A DNA stretch of 64,000 nt from Leucaena leucocephala (Eukaryota > Streptophyta > Magnoliopsida > Fabales > Fabaceae), in the NCBI GenBank assembly GCA_037074615.1, contig CM073566.1:12108001-12172000 (forward strand), given 5' to 3'. The notes under the pieces are model-generated. The model made no database searches. It saw only the letters and a list, made by a program, of their open reading frames with translations, and was not told the origin of the DNA. This document shows, piece by piece, positions 1 to 10,518 of the stretch (within the stretch, counting starts at the first letter, position 1; the number at the start of each line of letters is the position of its first letter). A program made the position numbers and the translations under genes.

Positions 1-355
1 GATATAAATTATTAAAGTTGGGACCAGAATGCTGGATTCAGGGAGAAAAATGTGGGTTGAACAGTAAAGATGACACGTTGACTGATGTTGACTTGGTCAA
101 TGAATGGTAAACGAGTTATTTTTCCCTGAAATATAATTTAGTTAGCTTCAAGTAGCAATTGGAACCACTTCATTTAGATTTTTCTATAATTAGTTATGAT
201 TTTTCGAAGTCAGGTCACTCATCTGGACTTTATATAGTGAACAGTACTCGTTAAGAGTAAAACTCCAGATTGAGAAATTGGACTTCAATGACCTTGAAAG
301 TGGTTCTAAATGCTACCAAATGGTCCCTAAGACATAGGAAAGTAAGGATGTTTCA
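1..355 (+). repeat. Partial LTR 1 of the family A array (3' end only)
   Basis: The sequence matches the last 355 bases of the LTR at 5189-8802 and ends GGATGTTTCA just before the primer site. It differs from the middle LTR at roughly 25 positions, clearly more than the middle and right LTRs differ in the same part. Confidence 0.9.
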
Positions 356-358
356 TTT

Positions 359-370
359 TGGTATCAGAGC
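359..370 (+). other. Primer binding site, family A copy 1
   Basis: TGGTATCAGAGC, three bases after the LTR end, is complementary to the 3' end of initiator Met-tRNA, the usual plant LTR retrotransposon primer. It sets element orientation as plus. Confidence 0.93.
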
Positions 371-505
371 AAAGGATTCTGGCTTAGGAAATGCTCTGAA
401 CAGATAATTTATGGTGTTAGTACAGAATAAGGTTAGCATAGAACAAAGGGTTCTGGCTCAGAGTATAAGATTCTGGCACAGAACAGAAGGTTCTGGCTCA
501 GTGAT
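371..505 (+). repeat. Degenerate GGTTCTGGCTCAGA repeats behind the primer site
   Basis: Four imperfect copies of a roughly 20 to 35-base unit centred on TTCTGGC, each near an AGAAC or CAGAG motif, lie directly downstream of the primer site. The same arrangement follows the primer sites at 8806, 31349 and (minus) 50244. The position fits an RNA leader or packaging region. Function is inference. Confidence 0.6.
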
Positions 506-909
506 GCTCTGGTTTAGTTAGTTTGATTCCTTAAATAAATGAGAAGTTTGAGTGGTCATCTCCCTAGAGTATGATATAGGGATGGTGTTCACTGCTTGGA
601 AAGGTTTAGACAGAAGACAGTGACACCCAGATGAATGAGGCTGTACCCGAGCTTTATAGTCTTACGAAGGATATGACTATGATGGGCTAATCTTAGTCAG
701 CCGATACAGTAGAGGTCTTGTGTTTATTAACACAATATGGCTGGACTAAGTAGAGTAATGTCTAAGAAGCAGTTTCCTCTATGGATAGAGACAGAAGCTG
801 ATCAGTTCACGACTAAGGAAGCTGCAAGAGTAGCTCTAGGTATCGTGTTGTGACCAGATACTATAGTGGGGTTGCCAGATATCCAAGTTACAACAAGTTA
901 AGTCATAAG

Positions 910-2028
910 TCACGATGAGATGCGGCCAACCCAGGTTCACCAAGATCAAGAACGAGATTTTGCTATCGCTACGGCGGTTGCTGCTGCAGTTGCTAGCTTA
1001 CAACAGTTTGAGAAGGAGGCTGTACCAGAAAATAATATAGAACCTGAACCTCAGCCAGATCATGGGTAGACTGGAATGAATAGACATAAGGGGTCTATAG
1101 GAAATAACAATAATCAGGGAAGTCTACGAACATGGATGGAACGATTCCATAAGTTTAATCCACCCATGTTTGAAGGGACTTTTGACACCCAAGTAGCGGA
1201 GGATTGGGTTAGTCAGTTAGAGAAAATCTTTAAGATTTTAGAATATCCCACTGAAAGAAAGGCCCAGCTGGCGGTTTACAAGCTAGGAAAAGATGCGGAT
1301 AGGTGGTGGAGGAATACAGAAGTGATTCTGCACTCAAGAAATATTCCACTTACATGGGAAACATTTCTTGAGCAGTTCAACGAGAAATATTTTTCACATT
1401 AGTACGAGATGAACGTGAAGCAGAATTCTTAATATTAAAGCAAGGTGAGCAAGAACCCTTTGATGATTATCTTGCTAGGTTCATTCGTCTTTCACGATAC
1501 TCCACTTACCTAAGCTTTACTAATGATGAGAGGTGGACCACTGAGAAGTTAACTCGTGGAATAAACCCTACATTGAAGTAGAAAGTTTTTCCTAGACAGA
1601 TACGAAAGTTTAATGAAGCAGTAGAGGTATGCAGGATCACAGAGAAGAATGTGAAATACCCAGAAAAGAGTGAGCCTGCTACATCAGTACCATTGAAAAT
1701 GATGCCTCCAGGTTCCTTAAGAGGGAACAGTAAGAAGAGGAATGGGCCAGCATATGGGTCAGAAGTTAATAAGAGACAGGGAAGTAGGCCAGGTAGTGGG
1801 TCAAGAGGAGTTAGTAGGCAACCAAGGCCTAATATATGTGGGAACTGTGGTTGAGACCATGGTACGAGGCCTTGTCTAACAAGTCAAGGGTTATGCTATA
1901 GGTGTGAAAAGTCTGGACATTATGCCAGGGAGTGTCCACAGAACACAACAGGTGAAAGATACCCGACTCAGGGAAGAGTATATGCCCTGACTGGCAACGA
2001 GATAAGAAAGTCGCCTGCACCAAGTTAA
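910..2028 (+). pseudogene. Broken gag (capsid and nucleocapsid), family A copy 1
   Basis: Gag coats the retrotransposon RNA and forms the cytoplasmic particle. The capsid part is readable from about 1076 to 1402 (MERFHKFNPPMFEGTF... ERKAQLAVYKL...DRWWRNTE). A frameshift at about 1397 breaks it. The next frame carries the AEFLILKQGE and FIRLSRYSTYL stretch, a stop at about 1578, a basic linker, a stop at about 1852 and two zinc knuckles; the second reads CYRC-EKSG-H-YARE-C (CX2CX4HX4C). The frame ends at 2028 with a remnant of the gag-protease junction (GRVYALT). The N terminus before 1076 is recognisable only by similarity to D's gag. No pol follows. At least three lesions make it non-functional. 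Confidence 0.88.
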
Positions 2029-2210
2029 GGTACGAGATTAATTGTGTTCTGTAGCCGCTGGCTAATGAATGGATAAATCCTATATGTGATTGGATTGTAT
2101 TATCCAGTATGTATACTATTGAGCTACCCTATACCTAGTATGTTGCCTATGTATGCGGATGAGTATGATTACATATTTTAAAAGTAGGAAGTAGAGAAGA
2201 GGGGTCTTAT

Positions 2211-2439
2211 GTCGCGACTAATATGTACAGATAAATTGATATTGCGACGTGAGAAGATCTCAGGTCGTGATGGGTAATATTGCAGTACGTGACCAGTATA
2301 CAAAGGAGTTCAGGTAGCAACGTTATAGGTTGCGACTAAAGGACATAGAGATGCCAGGTCGTGACGAGTAGCGTATGACAGTCGCGACTAAAAGTTGCAG
2401 AGCATGTGAGTTGCGACTATGCAATTCTCAGGTCACAAC
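2211..2439 (+). repeat. GTCGCGAC palindrome array, copy A1
   Basis: About eleven copies of the 8-base palindrome GTCGCGAC, several decayed by C-to-T or G-to-A changes (GTCGTGAC, GTTGCGAC, GTCACAAC), occur at 2211, 2241, 2264, 2286, 2314, 2329, 2358, 2381, 2410 and 2432. Spacing is mostly 22-23 or 28-30 bases. There is no coding potential. Confidence 0.8.
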
Positions 2440-3540
2440 AAAGACAGCAGAGGCCATATGATAATAAGGGTACCAACCTTGCTGAAGTTCATCAGCTAGA
2501 GGATTGGAATAGCATACGGTAAGCCAGACAGTACAAAGGTACTGAGGTACGAAAGATCAGTTTAAGACAATGTGTAAAAGTAGATCCTCTATGTGATAAC
2601 TAAGAGTAGATCTACGTTACAGGGGTTTTATTCAGCTAATCTGAATAGAAGACCTAAAAGCTAGAATGAGATTTGCCTAGGAATGATCCTAGTACATGGC
2701 CTAACGGTAAAGACGTGATGGTTAACAGATAAAGAGCTCAATGTTCCCTGAGCAGAGGGATTCCATCACGGAGAAGTAATAGACCTGGGGAGAATACCCT
2801 AGAGAACAGAGGTAATAGTGAGAGATGATAAAGGAGATCCATGAGGATTAAGGATCAAAAGAAAGACCAATAAGGAACCATAGTCCGGTCAAGAGTAGAC
2901 TAGGACTGATGGATAGATAGAAGAAGTTAAGAGATAGTAAAGAGGTAGCCACAGTTTAAAAGATAAAGTGACTCCCCAATTCCCTATATAGGATAAAGTA
3001 ATGAAGGGTTGAGTCTATACCCTAGAAAGAGGGTAGCGTGGTAGCCTAAGTGAAATAGATGGATGTTTCAGGATGAATGATTAGGATATGATAGGCAAAA
3101 TGATAAAATAAATATGTTTTGAGGGTTACTTAGATTATTACGATGAATGATGGATGGTTGAGCAAAATATGGTGATGATATGGCTTATGTTGCCATAAGA
3201 TATGATAATTGCATCTCCTTGTAGTTGTCATATGTTAGAGTATGCTATGTAGAATGGATACTCCGATCCCCTTTTGCAGTGCATGCAGGGTAGAGTATAT
3301 ATGAGTACATATATGAGATGAGAAAGTATGTTGCTCCCATACCATATGATATGAGGATGATATGAATGTATTGAGGATGATAGTTAGTCTCATTTTATGG
3401 GACGATAAGTTATGATATGATATTAAGATATGATGTATGATTGAGGTTACTCAGGTATTTCTATAGGCTTGTGAATACAGTATTCAGGGCCATTTCTATT
3501 GAGCGGAATGGTATACAGATAATAGTAAAGGGATTGTTTC
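2440..3540 (+). other. Noncoding internal region, family A copy 1
   Basis: I find no ORF or domain here. The sequence is shared with copy 2 (10519-11685), with E (18220-19220, minus) and with D (47023-48085, minus), so it is a conserved noncoding part of the element and not host DNA. About 3080-3470 is rich in ATATGATATGA-like words. Confidence 0.7.
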
Positions 3541-3542
3541 TA

Positions 3543-3924
3543 GATCACTCTTCAGATAAGAGTTGGATCTGGTACAGATTGCTCGCAGTTAGAGCATAGG
3601 TTGAGAAGTGAGAAGGAACTCCTGAGTAAGAGAGAAAGTAAGTAAAGTCTGGGTAAAGGATATGAGGCTATAAAAATTTTCAAAAATTTATTTATGGAGT
3701 TATCAACAGGTGAAAGCAGTTAACCTTATAACTTAGTCTGTTGGTTTAAGATCTTCAGGAGATATACAGTACAACAGAATCATGGTTAGATTCTGGAGGG
3801 TCGCAGTTAGATCCTAGCATGGCTCCAGGATCACAGATAGATCCTAACAGCTTCAGAGTCGTAGTTAGATTTTGAAGAGGCTAACGGTTGATCGCAGTTA
3901 GATCCTGAGGTCGCAGTTAGACCT
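3543..3924 (+). repeat. Constant-loop hairpin cluster, copy A1
   Basis: Short inverted repeats share a 7-base spacer close to GCAGTTA but have different stems. At 3775-3795 CAGAATC pairs with GATTCTG; 3798-3814 GGGTC with GATCC; 3827-3845 AGGATC with GATCCT; 3851-3877 a 10-base stem CTTCAGAGTC with GATTTTGAAG (two G-U pairs); 3890-3904 GATC with GATC; 3908-3924 AGGTC with GACCT. Upstream, 3580-3596 pairs TGCTC with GAGCA, and 3543-3569 is a hairpin with a different loop (ACTCTT/AAGAGT). All are read directly from the sequence. Confidence 0.85.
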
Positions 3925-4215
3925 AGCCTAAGGAAAGTAATGAGCCATGAGATATGAGTACAATGTAATATCTCTTTGGGAAGATGAATGCCAAAGACGA
4001 AGTTCAGGTGAGGAAGCTTCACCAGTTGATAAACTCACCCAGAGAAATTATTTTACAATGGTTTTCCTCAGATAGCCTCTATTATAGGCAGACTGAACTT
4101 AGTTTTTCCTTAACAAAGATGGAGTCCAAGTCCAAGTCTGAGTACTGATATTCAAAGTTTTGTAGAAGTATGCCTGAGAAGCAGAAAAGAGAATTTCCTG
4201 TGAATAGAGAATAGA

Positions 4216-4545
4216 AAAGTATTGGCTAAGAGCACTCTGGGAGGTAGCTCAAGTTGTGAAGCCAATAGCAAGAGAACGAGGCGATAGTTCAGACAGGGAA
4301 CTGATCAAAGTAATGATCAGGTTGGAGAGCAGAGATGTCAATGTGGTGGAAAGAGCCATGGCACATGGGAGTGGCAAGCAGGGCAAAGCAGTTGTGGTGA
4401 GAAAGGCTACTTTGCAAGAGGTTGCCCTAAGAATGCTGACATCCCTAGGAAAGGTATTTGCTCTTACCCCAGACGGAGTCTCCAATATTCCCTGAGGTCA
4501 ACCCTAAGAATGGTTAAGAAGAACCATAGCGGTAAGGGCGACTGA
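4216..4545 (+). pseudogene. Second, different gag zinc-knuckle relic, copy A1
   Basis: In the frame starting at 4216 a gag C-terminal fragment can be read: a basic Gln-rich linker with one stop, then CQCGGKSHGTWE and CGEKGYFARGCPK at 4336-4434, running on to a stop at 4543-4545. It resembles a two-knuckle nucleocapsid with Tyr for the second His and lost Cys residues. It is distinct from the knuckles at about 1840-1950 and lies some 2.4 kb downstream of them. The same relic is found in copy 2, in C and in D, so it was present in their common ancestor. It is not likely to make a working protein. Confidence 0.65.
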
Positions 4546-5170
4546 GCTATAAGGAACTATAGGCCTAAATGATGATGTGGATAATGAAGAGTTCTTTTAT
4601 GATCTAAAGGAAATGGTAATAAAAGGCCAGAGAGACCTAGAGAAGAGGGTCTAAGGCAAAGCAGAGATAGAACGTAGTTCTATAAGAAAGAGATTGCTAG
4701 GGCCTAAAGCTATATAAAGAGTAATCTATCCCTAATCCAGTAGCACGTTAAATTGAAAGGTGCTAAGGCAAGAGTAGCCTAATTATATGTAAGCCCTAAG
4801 AAGGGATAAGAAAGTGCAAATGCCACAAAGGTTTGGCATAAATGTATGAAGTTATGAGCACAGTTAAGAAAAGTCAGAGAAGTTATCTGGGTTATGATCT
4901 CGTATCAGGAGAAAGAAAGTCAGAAGAAAATATTTCTACTAAGATATTAGAAAAGTGTAAGAAGAGTGAACTAGACCCCAGAATTACATCAAAATTCTAA
5001 GGGATAAGATATGAAAGAAATGGACACTACTCACAAGTGTAATGAGTTGTCCAAAAGTATAAGAGGATGAATGCCTCAAGCCTTAGTCATAAACCAGGAA
5101 AGGATATACAGAGGAGCTATATCCAGGATAGTTGATTAAGGTACTAAGTAAATTTCGAGGACAAAATTTA
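4546..5170 (+). other. Noncoding 3' internal region, copy A1
   Basis: No ORF or domain is recognisable. The sequence is shared with 12781-13416 and, reversed, with D at 45300-45920. It ends at the polypurine tract. Confidence 0.7.
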
Positions 5171-5188
5171 TTTTAAGGGGGGTAGAAA
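5171..5188 (+). other. Polypurine tract, family A copy 1
   Basis: TTTTAAGGGGGGTAGAAA directly precedes the LTR start TGTAACA. It is the expected plus-strand primer site; the same tract is at 13417-13434 and (reversed) at about 45288-45305. Confidence 0.85.
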
Positions 5189-8100
5189 TGTAACACCCCA
5201 ATTATTAGGCCTAGAGATGCCAGGAAGAGAATTCAAGGGCATAATCGTAATTATGGGAAAGATCGGGCTGGTAGTCGATGAGTACCATATTTTGCCAGAA
5301 AATAGAGAAAATTATGCTGATCATTTCACTGAACTGTGAAATATGCATATGAGGTCTCTATGTGTATGAAAGAATTAGAAATGTAACCAGGGTAGAATGG
5401 TCATTTTTGAAAAGTGTGCGCGGGAGCGTACTTTCAGGCAAAAATAGCCCGGTCCGGATAAAATATCTGAAAAGACCGGGAGATAGAGAAAAGGATTTCG
5501 GGTTGAATGACGCAACACAGAATTTTGATTTGAGGTCCCGATTTTTTCTGTAAAAATTCTCGAAGCTGAGAATTTACAGTTATAATCGGTAAAGGAAGAG
5601 GAGTCCGAATAGAGATGATCAGACTATGGCCAGAGGCCATACAGTGTTTTCTAAGGTCCGTAGTGACACCAGGAAAGGCCCAGGCCCATAATATAAGTTC
5701 AGTGGTAAGAGGGGCCGGTGTCCGGGAAAACTGTGCAAAATGACAAAAATGCCCTTATGTTATAGAATAACTGAAGAATGAGTAAAGGGTATTTTGGTCA
5801 TTTGGCTAAGGTTAGACAGTCAAGAAGGGGTATCTGGATAGTTGACCAGGGCCAGAGAATACTCTGGTAAGATATGAAAAGATAATAATGCCCCTAGACC
5901 TAGTAAAGTAAAGAAAAGAAAAGGTAAGGACTTAGATGCAATTATGGAAAGTATAAGGTGAAAAAGGAAAAGTAGACAAAAAGGTGGGGTCCTTAAGTGT
6001 AATTTTAGCCAAATAAAAAGGGACTTAATAAAAGAAGAAAAGTTCCTTAGGGCTAAAGTGTAATTAAAGAAAGTCAGGCCGGAAGTGGTTGGGACTGCCT
6101 GAAAGCATTTCAGTCCCAGATTTCACCTGTAGAGAGAGCAAGTGACGCTCGGTAATCTGGCTTAATACAAGAATTTTTCAAAACTCCAGATAGCTAGAAT
6201 TGATCTGATAATGAAAAAGTTATAAAAATTCCTACCGGATATCCTAGATTTCAGATCTAGGTGAGAAAATACAGGATGATGCGTCCTTATGGGGCGGATG
6301 TCAGGAAACTGACAGAATACCGATAGGAGGCCTGTAGAAAAAGTTATTCGCAAATTAGAAAATCCAGACGGGAGTGTGAGGCCTCTGGGGATCCGATAGG
6401 GAGATTTATCGGTATTTGAAAAGGGACTGAATGAGTTCAGATGATCTCAGTCAGATGACTGATATGACTCACAGGGATGCCTGAACACCGCAGGCCAGTG
6501 TATCGGACAGAAGGAGCCGGTGTCCGGATATGTGTATAAACGGTGAATAATAGATAAAATATTCAATAATTATTAACGGGGAAGATTCCTCGTAATACGT
6601 GCCATGAAGGTATTGGACCCAGAAAGGCCCAATAATGGCGCCAACAGAGGCCCAGTAAGACCCTTGGACTGATAGGTGGGCCAGTGTCCGGCAGAACCCC
6701 GGAAAAGTGCGAAATTACGAAAATGCCCCTGTGTTGTACAAAAGTGTAACAGATGAATGAAGGGCATTTTGGTCATTCTGACAGGCCCAGGAGCCAAGAC
6801 ACATACAGATAAAGTTGCTTAGAGTCAGTATATGCCCTGACAGAGTACAGAAGGGTATGAAATGACGATTTTACCCTTAGGGTTAAAATAATACAAGAAA
6901 GGGCACCCAAGGGCATTTTGGTAAATTGCCAAGGGCTGTTTCTTGGGAATCGAGCCATCAGAGAACTTGGGCTTGATCAGGATCCAAGATAACATTCCCA
7001 GAGCCCAAAAACGTAGGCCCAGTGATATGTGGGAAGAAGTGGCATTAAAATACTATTTTAATGCTGTTTCAATAAAGTAAAGTTACTCGGTCGACACGAT
7101 AACCGAGGAGGCGATCAGATAAAGTCCTGGATTTATCTGGATAGCATTGGAAGGCGTGACAGGTGCCAGTAAGATGACACATGGCACCAACATAAAGGCA
7201 GAAGAAAAAGTTGAGGACACGTATTACGAGGCAAGAGACTGGACCGGTGAGTCAGCATGCTGAGTCAGCTGCTGAGGTGTCCAGGATTTCAAACATGTGA
7301 TAAATGTGGCGCTGAGGTGTCCTGGTGAGGTGTCCCAATGATGTCATGCATGATGCAGTAAAGGAGGAATTAAAGAAAATAGGAAAATTCAGGAAAAACC
7401 AGGACCGCAGGATCAAAGTTCATAGAAACTGCAGAATTGCCATTGAAGGCAATTATAAATACCCCCCTCCATTCCATTTTCATTCACACAAGGCAAGGGA
7501 GAAGGGAGAGAAAGAAGAGAGAGAAGGAGAAGGAAAGGAAGAAAGAAAGGAGAAAAGGAAGTAAGGAAGTTCTGGCGGAGCTGGAAGCAGAATAAGGATA
7601 ATGGAGTTCTGCTAAGCTAGCCAGGTAGTAACTAATCTTAGCTTTTATGTAATGACTTTGTGATTTGTTGTGCTATTGTTTGGTTGGATTGTTGTCTTAT
7701 ATGTTATGTCTGAAGCTCTGCTGTAATGCTATGATCATATGTTATTAAGCATGGAAGCACGCAGCATACTTATCTGTACACAATCACAAGCAAGCACTAT
7801 CACTCAGCATTACATATATTGTTATGATTGTTACTACTGAGATTCCCCCGAATCTCATCCCAATAAGTAAACCTTTACAGGGGAGGTTATGTCAAAATGA
7901 ATTCTGGGAATTTTAAGAGATGCCGTTATGCTGCCGAAGTAAAGACTGAACATCAGTATATGATAAGTACTGTGTACGTAGTGCTGTCTAAGGAGGCTAG
8001 AAGTGAGTGGACCTAGCCGGTTCATCTAGTCTTTCCTGGGTACTACGTAGAATGGTAGTTCTCATGAGGGGATTACCGAATCAGTACGGTTCAGTTCTTT

Positions 8101-8802
8101 GTACAGATGAAGCGTAGCGGTTATGCTGCCGGAGTTTAGGCAGAAAAAGATGTAATAGAGATATGAGAATTTATGTACATGGCCAGATGTAAAACAACTT
8201 ATTAATTAATAATAATTGTTGTTTGGCATGTTTGACTGATATATGATGGATGTATGCATATGTATGCAAAGTTGATTGCTGGAAATTACCACTGTGAACA
8301 GTAACACGTGGTGACATGATAATGTTTAATAAATAATTAAAAATAGTAAATGGATGAATAAATGTACGAAATTTTTAAGGTAAATAGTAGACATACCAAG
8401 ATTTAATTTGATATATAAAACGTATCATTTGGATGTCTACACAAGGAGATATAAATTATCAAAGTTGGGACCAGAATGCTGGATTCAGGGAGACAAACGT
8501 GGGATGAACAGTAAAGTTGACACGTTGACTGGCGTTGACTCGGTCAATTAATGGTCAACGAGTTATTTTTCACTGAAAGATAATTGAGTTAGCTTCATTT
8601 ATAAATATGAACCACTTCATTTCGATTTTTCTAGAATTAGTTATGATTTTTCGAAGTTAGGTCACTCATCTGGAATTTTCGGAGTGAACAGTACTCGATA
8701 AGAGTAAAACTCCAGATTGAGAAATTGGACTTCAATGACCTTGAAAGTGGTTCTAAATGCTACTGAATGGTCCCTAAGACATATGAAAGGAAGGATGTTT
8801 CA
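5189..8802 (+). repeat. Middle LTR of the family A array (3.6 kb)
   Basis: This LTR starts TGTAACACCCC after a polypurine tract and ends GGATGTTTCA before a primer site, so it serves as 3' LTR of copy 1 and 5' LTR of copy 2. It holds no credible gene; the small ORFs in it recur unchanged only because the LTR is repeated. Its first 700 bases resemble the C-type LTR and the next 1 kb resembles the D-type LTR. A TATA motif lies at 7454. Confidence 0.93.
7454..7461 (+). promoter_or_regulatory. TATA box of the middle family A LTR
   Basis: TATAAATA followed by a C-rich then purine-rich (GAGAAAGA) leader sits at the same place in the LTRs of A, B, C and D and in the C-type and F solo LTRs. It is the likely core pol II promoter, with the U3/R border shortly downstream. 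Confidence 0.75.
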
Positions 8803-8805
8803 TTT

Positions 8806-8817
8806 TGGTATCAGAGC
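8806..8817 (+). other. Primer binding site, family A copy 2
   Basis: TGGTATCAGAGC follows the LTR end by three bases, as in copy 1. Confidence 0.93.
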
Positions 8818-9360
8818 AAAGGATTCTGGCTTAGGAAATATTCTGAATAGATAATTTATGGTGTTAGTACAGAATAAGATTAGCATAGAACAAAGGGTTC
8901 TGGCTCAGAGCATAAGATTCTGGCACAGAACAGAAGGTTCTGGCTCAGTGATGCTCTGGTTTAGTTAGTTTGATTCCTTAAACAAATGAGAAGTTTGAGT
9001 AGTCCTCTCCCTAGAGTATGATATAGGGATGGTGTTCACTGCTTGGAAAGGTTTAGACAGAAGACAGTGACACACAGATGAATGAGGCTGTACCCCGAGC
9101 TTTATAGTCTTACGAAGGATATGATTATGATGGGCTAATCTTAGTCAGCTGATACAGTCGAGGTCTCGTGTTTATTAACACAATATGGCTGGACTAAGCA
9201 GAATAATATTTAAGAAGCAGTTTCCTCTGGATAGAGACAGAAGCTGATCAGTCCACAACTAAGGAAGCTGCAAGAGTAGCTTGAGGTATCGTGTTGTAAC
9301 CAAATACTATAGTGTGGATGCCAGATATCCAAGTTACAACAAGTTAAGTCATAAGTCACG

Positions 9361-10069
9361 ATGAGATGAGGGCAGCCAGGCTGGCCAAGATCAAGAGCGA
9401 GATTCTGCTATCACTACGGCGGTTGCTGCTGCGGTTGCAAGATTACAGCAGTCTGGGAAGGAGGTAGTACCAGAGAATGATATAGAACCTAAACCTCAGC
9501 TAGATTATGGGAAGACTGGAATGAATAGACATCAGAGGTCTATAGGAAATGACAGTAACCAGGGAAGTCTGCAAACATGGATGGAACGATTCCATAAGTT
9601 TAATCCGCCCATGTTTGAAGGGACTTTTGACACCCAAGTAGCTGAGGATTGGGTTAGTCAGTTAGAGAAAGTCTTTAAGATTTTAGAATGTCCCACTGAA
9701 AGAAAGACCCAGCTGGCAGTTTACAAGCTAGAAAAGAATGTGCAATATCCAGAAAAGAGTGAGCCTGCTATATCAAGAGTGAGGCCATCAGGTCCCTTAA
9801 GAGGGAACAGTAAGAAGAGAAATGGGCCAACATATGGGTCAAAAGTTAATAAGAAGCAGGGAAGTAGGCCAAGTAGTGGTCTAAGAGAAGTTAGTAGGCA
9901 ACCAAGGCCTAATGTATGTAGGAACTATGGTCGAGACCATGGTATGAGACCTTGTCCAGTAGGTCAAGGGTTATGCTATAGGTGTGGAAAGTATGGACAT
10001 TATGCCAGGGAGTGTTCACAGAACCCAACAGGCGAAAGATACCCGACTCAGGGAAGAATATATACCTGA
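9361..10069 (+). pseudogene. Internally deleted gag, family A copy 2
   Basis: An open frame of 182 codons (9521-10069) begins with the capsid N-terminal part (MERFHKFNPPMFEGTF) and jumps, after AVYKLEKN, to the linker before the zinc knuckles (YPEKSEPA). Compared with copy 1, about 355 bases covering the DRWWRNTE to CRITEKN part are missing, with AAGA at both edges. The C terminus keeps one good knuckle (CYRCGKYGHYAREC); the other has Tyr for its second Cys. The deletion removed the frameshift and one stop seen in copy 1, so the frame is open by chance. N-terminal sequence before 9521 is decayed. A working Gag is unlikely because most of the capsid domain is gone. Confidence 0.85.
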
Positions 10070-10289
10070 CTGGCAATGAGATAAGAAAGTCTCCTGTGCC
10101 AAATTAAGGTACGAGTTTATGTGTGTTTTGTTTCCACTGGCTAATGAACGGATAAATCCTGTATGGGATTGGATTGTCTTGTCCAGTATGCACACTATTG
10201 AGCTACCCTATACCTAGTATGTTGCCGTTGTATGAGGATGAGTATGACTACATGTTTTAAAAGTAGGAAGTAGAGAAGAGGAGTCTTAT

Positions 10290-10518
10290 GTCGCGACTAA
10301 TATGTACAGATAAGTTGATGTTGTGACGTGAGAAGACCTCAGGTCGCGATGAGTAATATGGCAGTACGCGACCAGTGTACAAAGGAGTTCAGGTAGCGAT
10401 GTTATAGGTTGCGACTAAAGGACACAGAGATGCCAGGTCGTGACGAGTAGTGTGCGACGGTTGCAACTAAAAGTCACAAAGCATGTGAGTTGCGACTATG
10501 AAGTTCTCAAGTCGTGAC
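10290..10518 (+). repeat. GTCGCGAC palindrome array, copy A2
   Basis: This is the counterpart of the array at 2211-2439, with the same order of intact and decayed palindromes and the same spacing pattern. Confidence 0.8.

Noticed and set aside
3775..3924. Regular short repeats with a constant core, resembling a CRISPR array
   Set aside because: The constant part is only 7 bases and forms the loop between complementary arms. There are no spacers of fixed length and no cas genes, and the context is plant retrotransposon.
4249..4495. Overlapping 78-79 codon ORFs on both strands, recurring at 12437-12720, 31902-32132 and 45973-46212
   Set aside because: They are other frames of the second zinc-knuckle relic. 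The frame with Cys and His spacing is the one at 4336; these are shadows.
7325..7564. 79-codon Lys/Glu-rich ORF after the TATA box (also 15563-15859)
   Set aside because: Its charged end comes from the purine-rich GAGAAAG leader of the LTR. No homologue is visible in the other LTRs.
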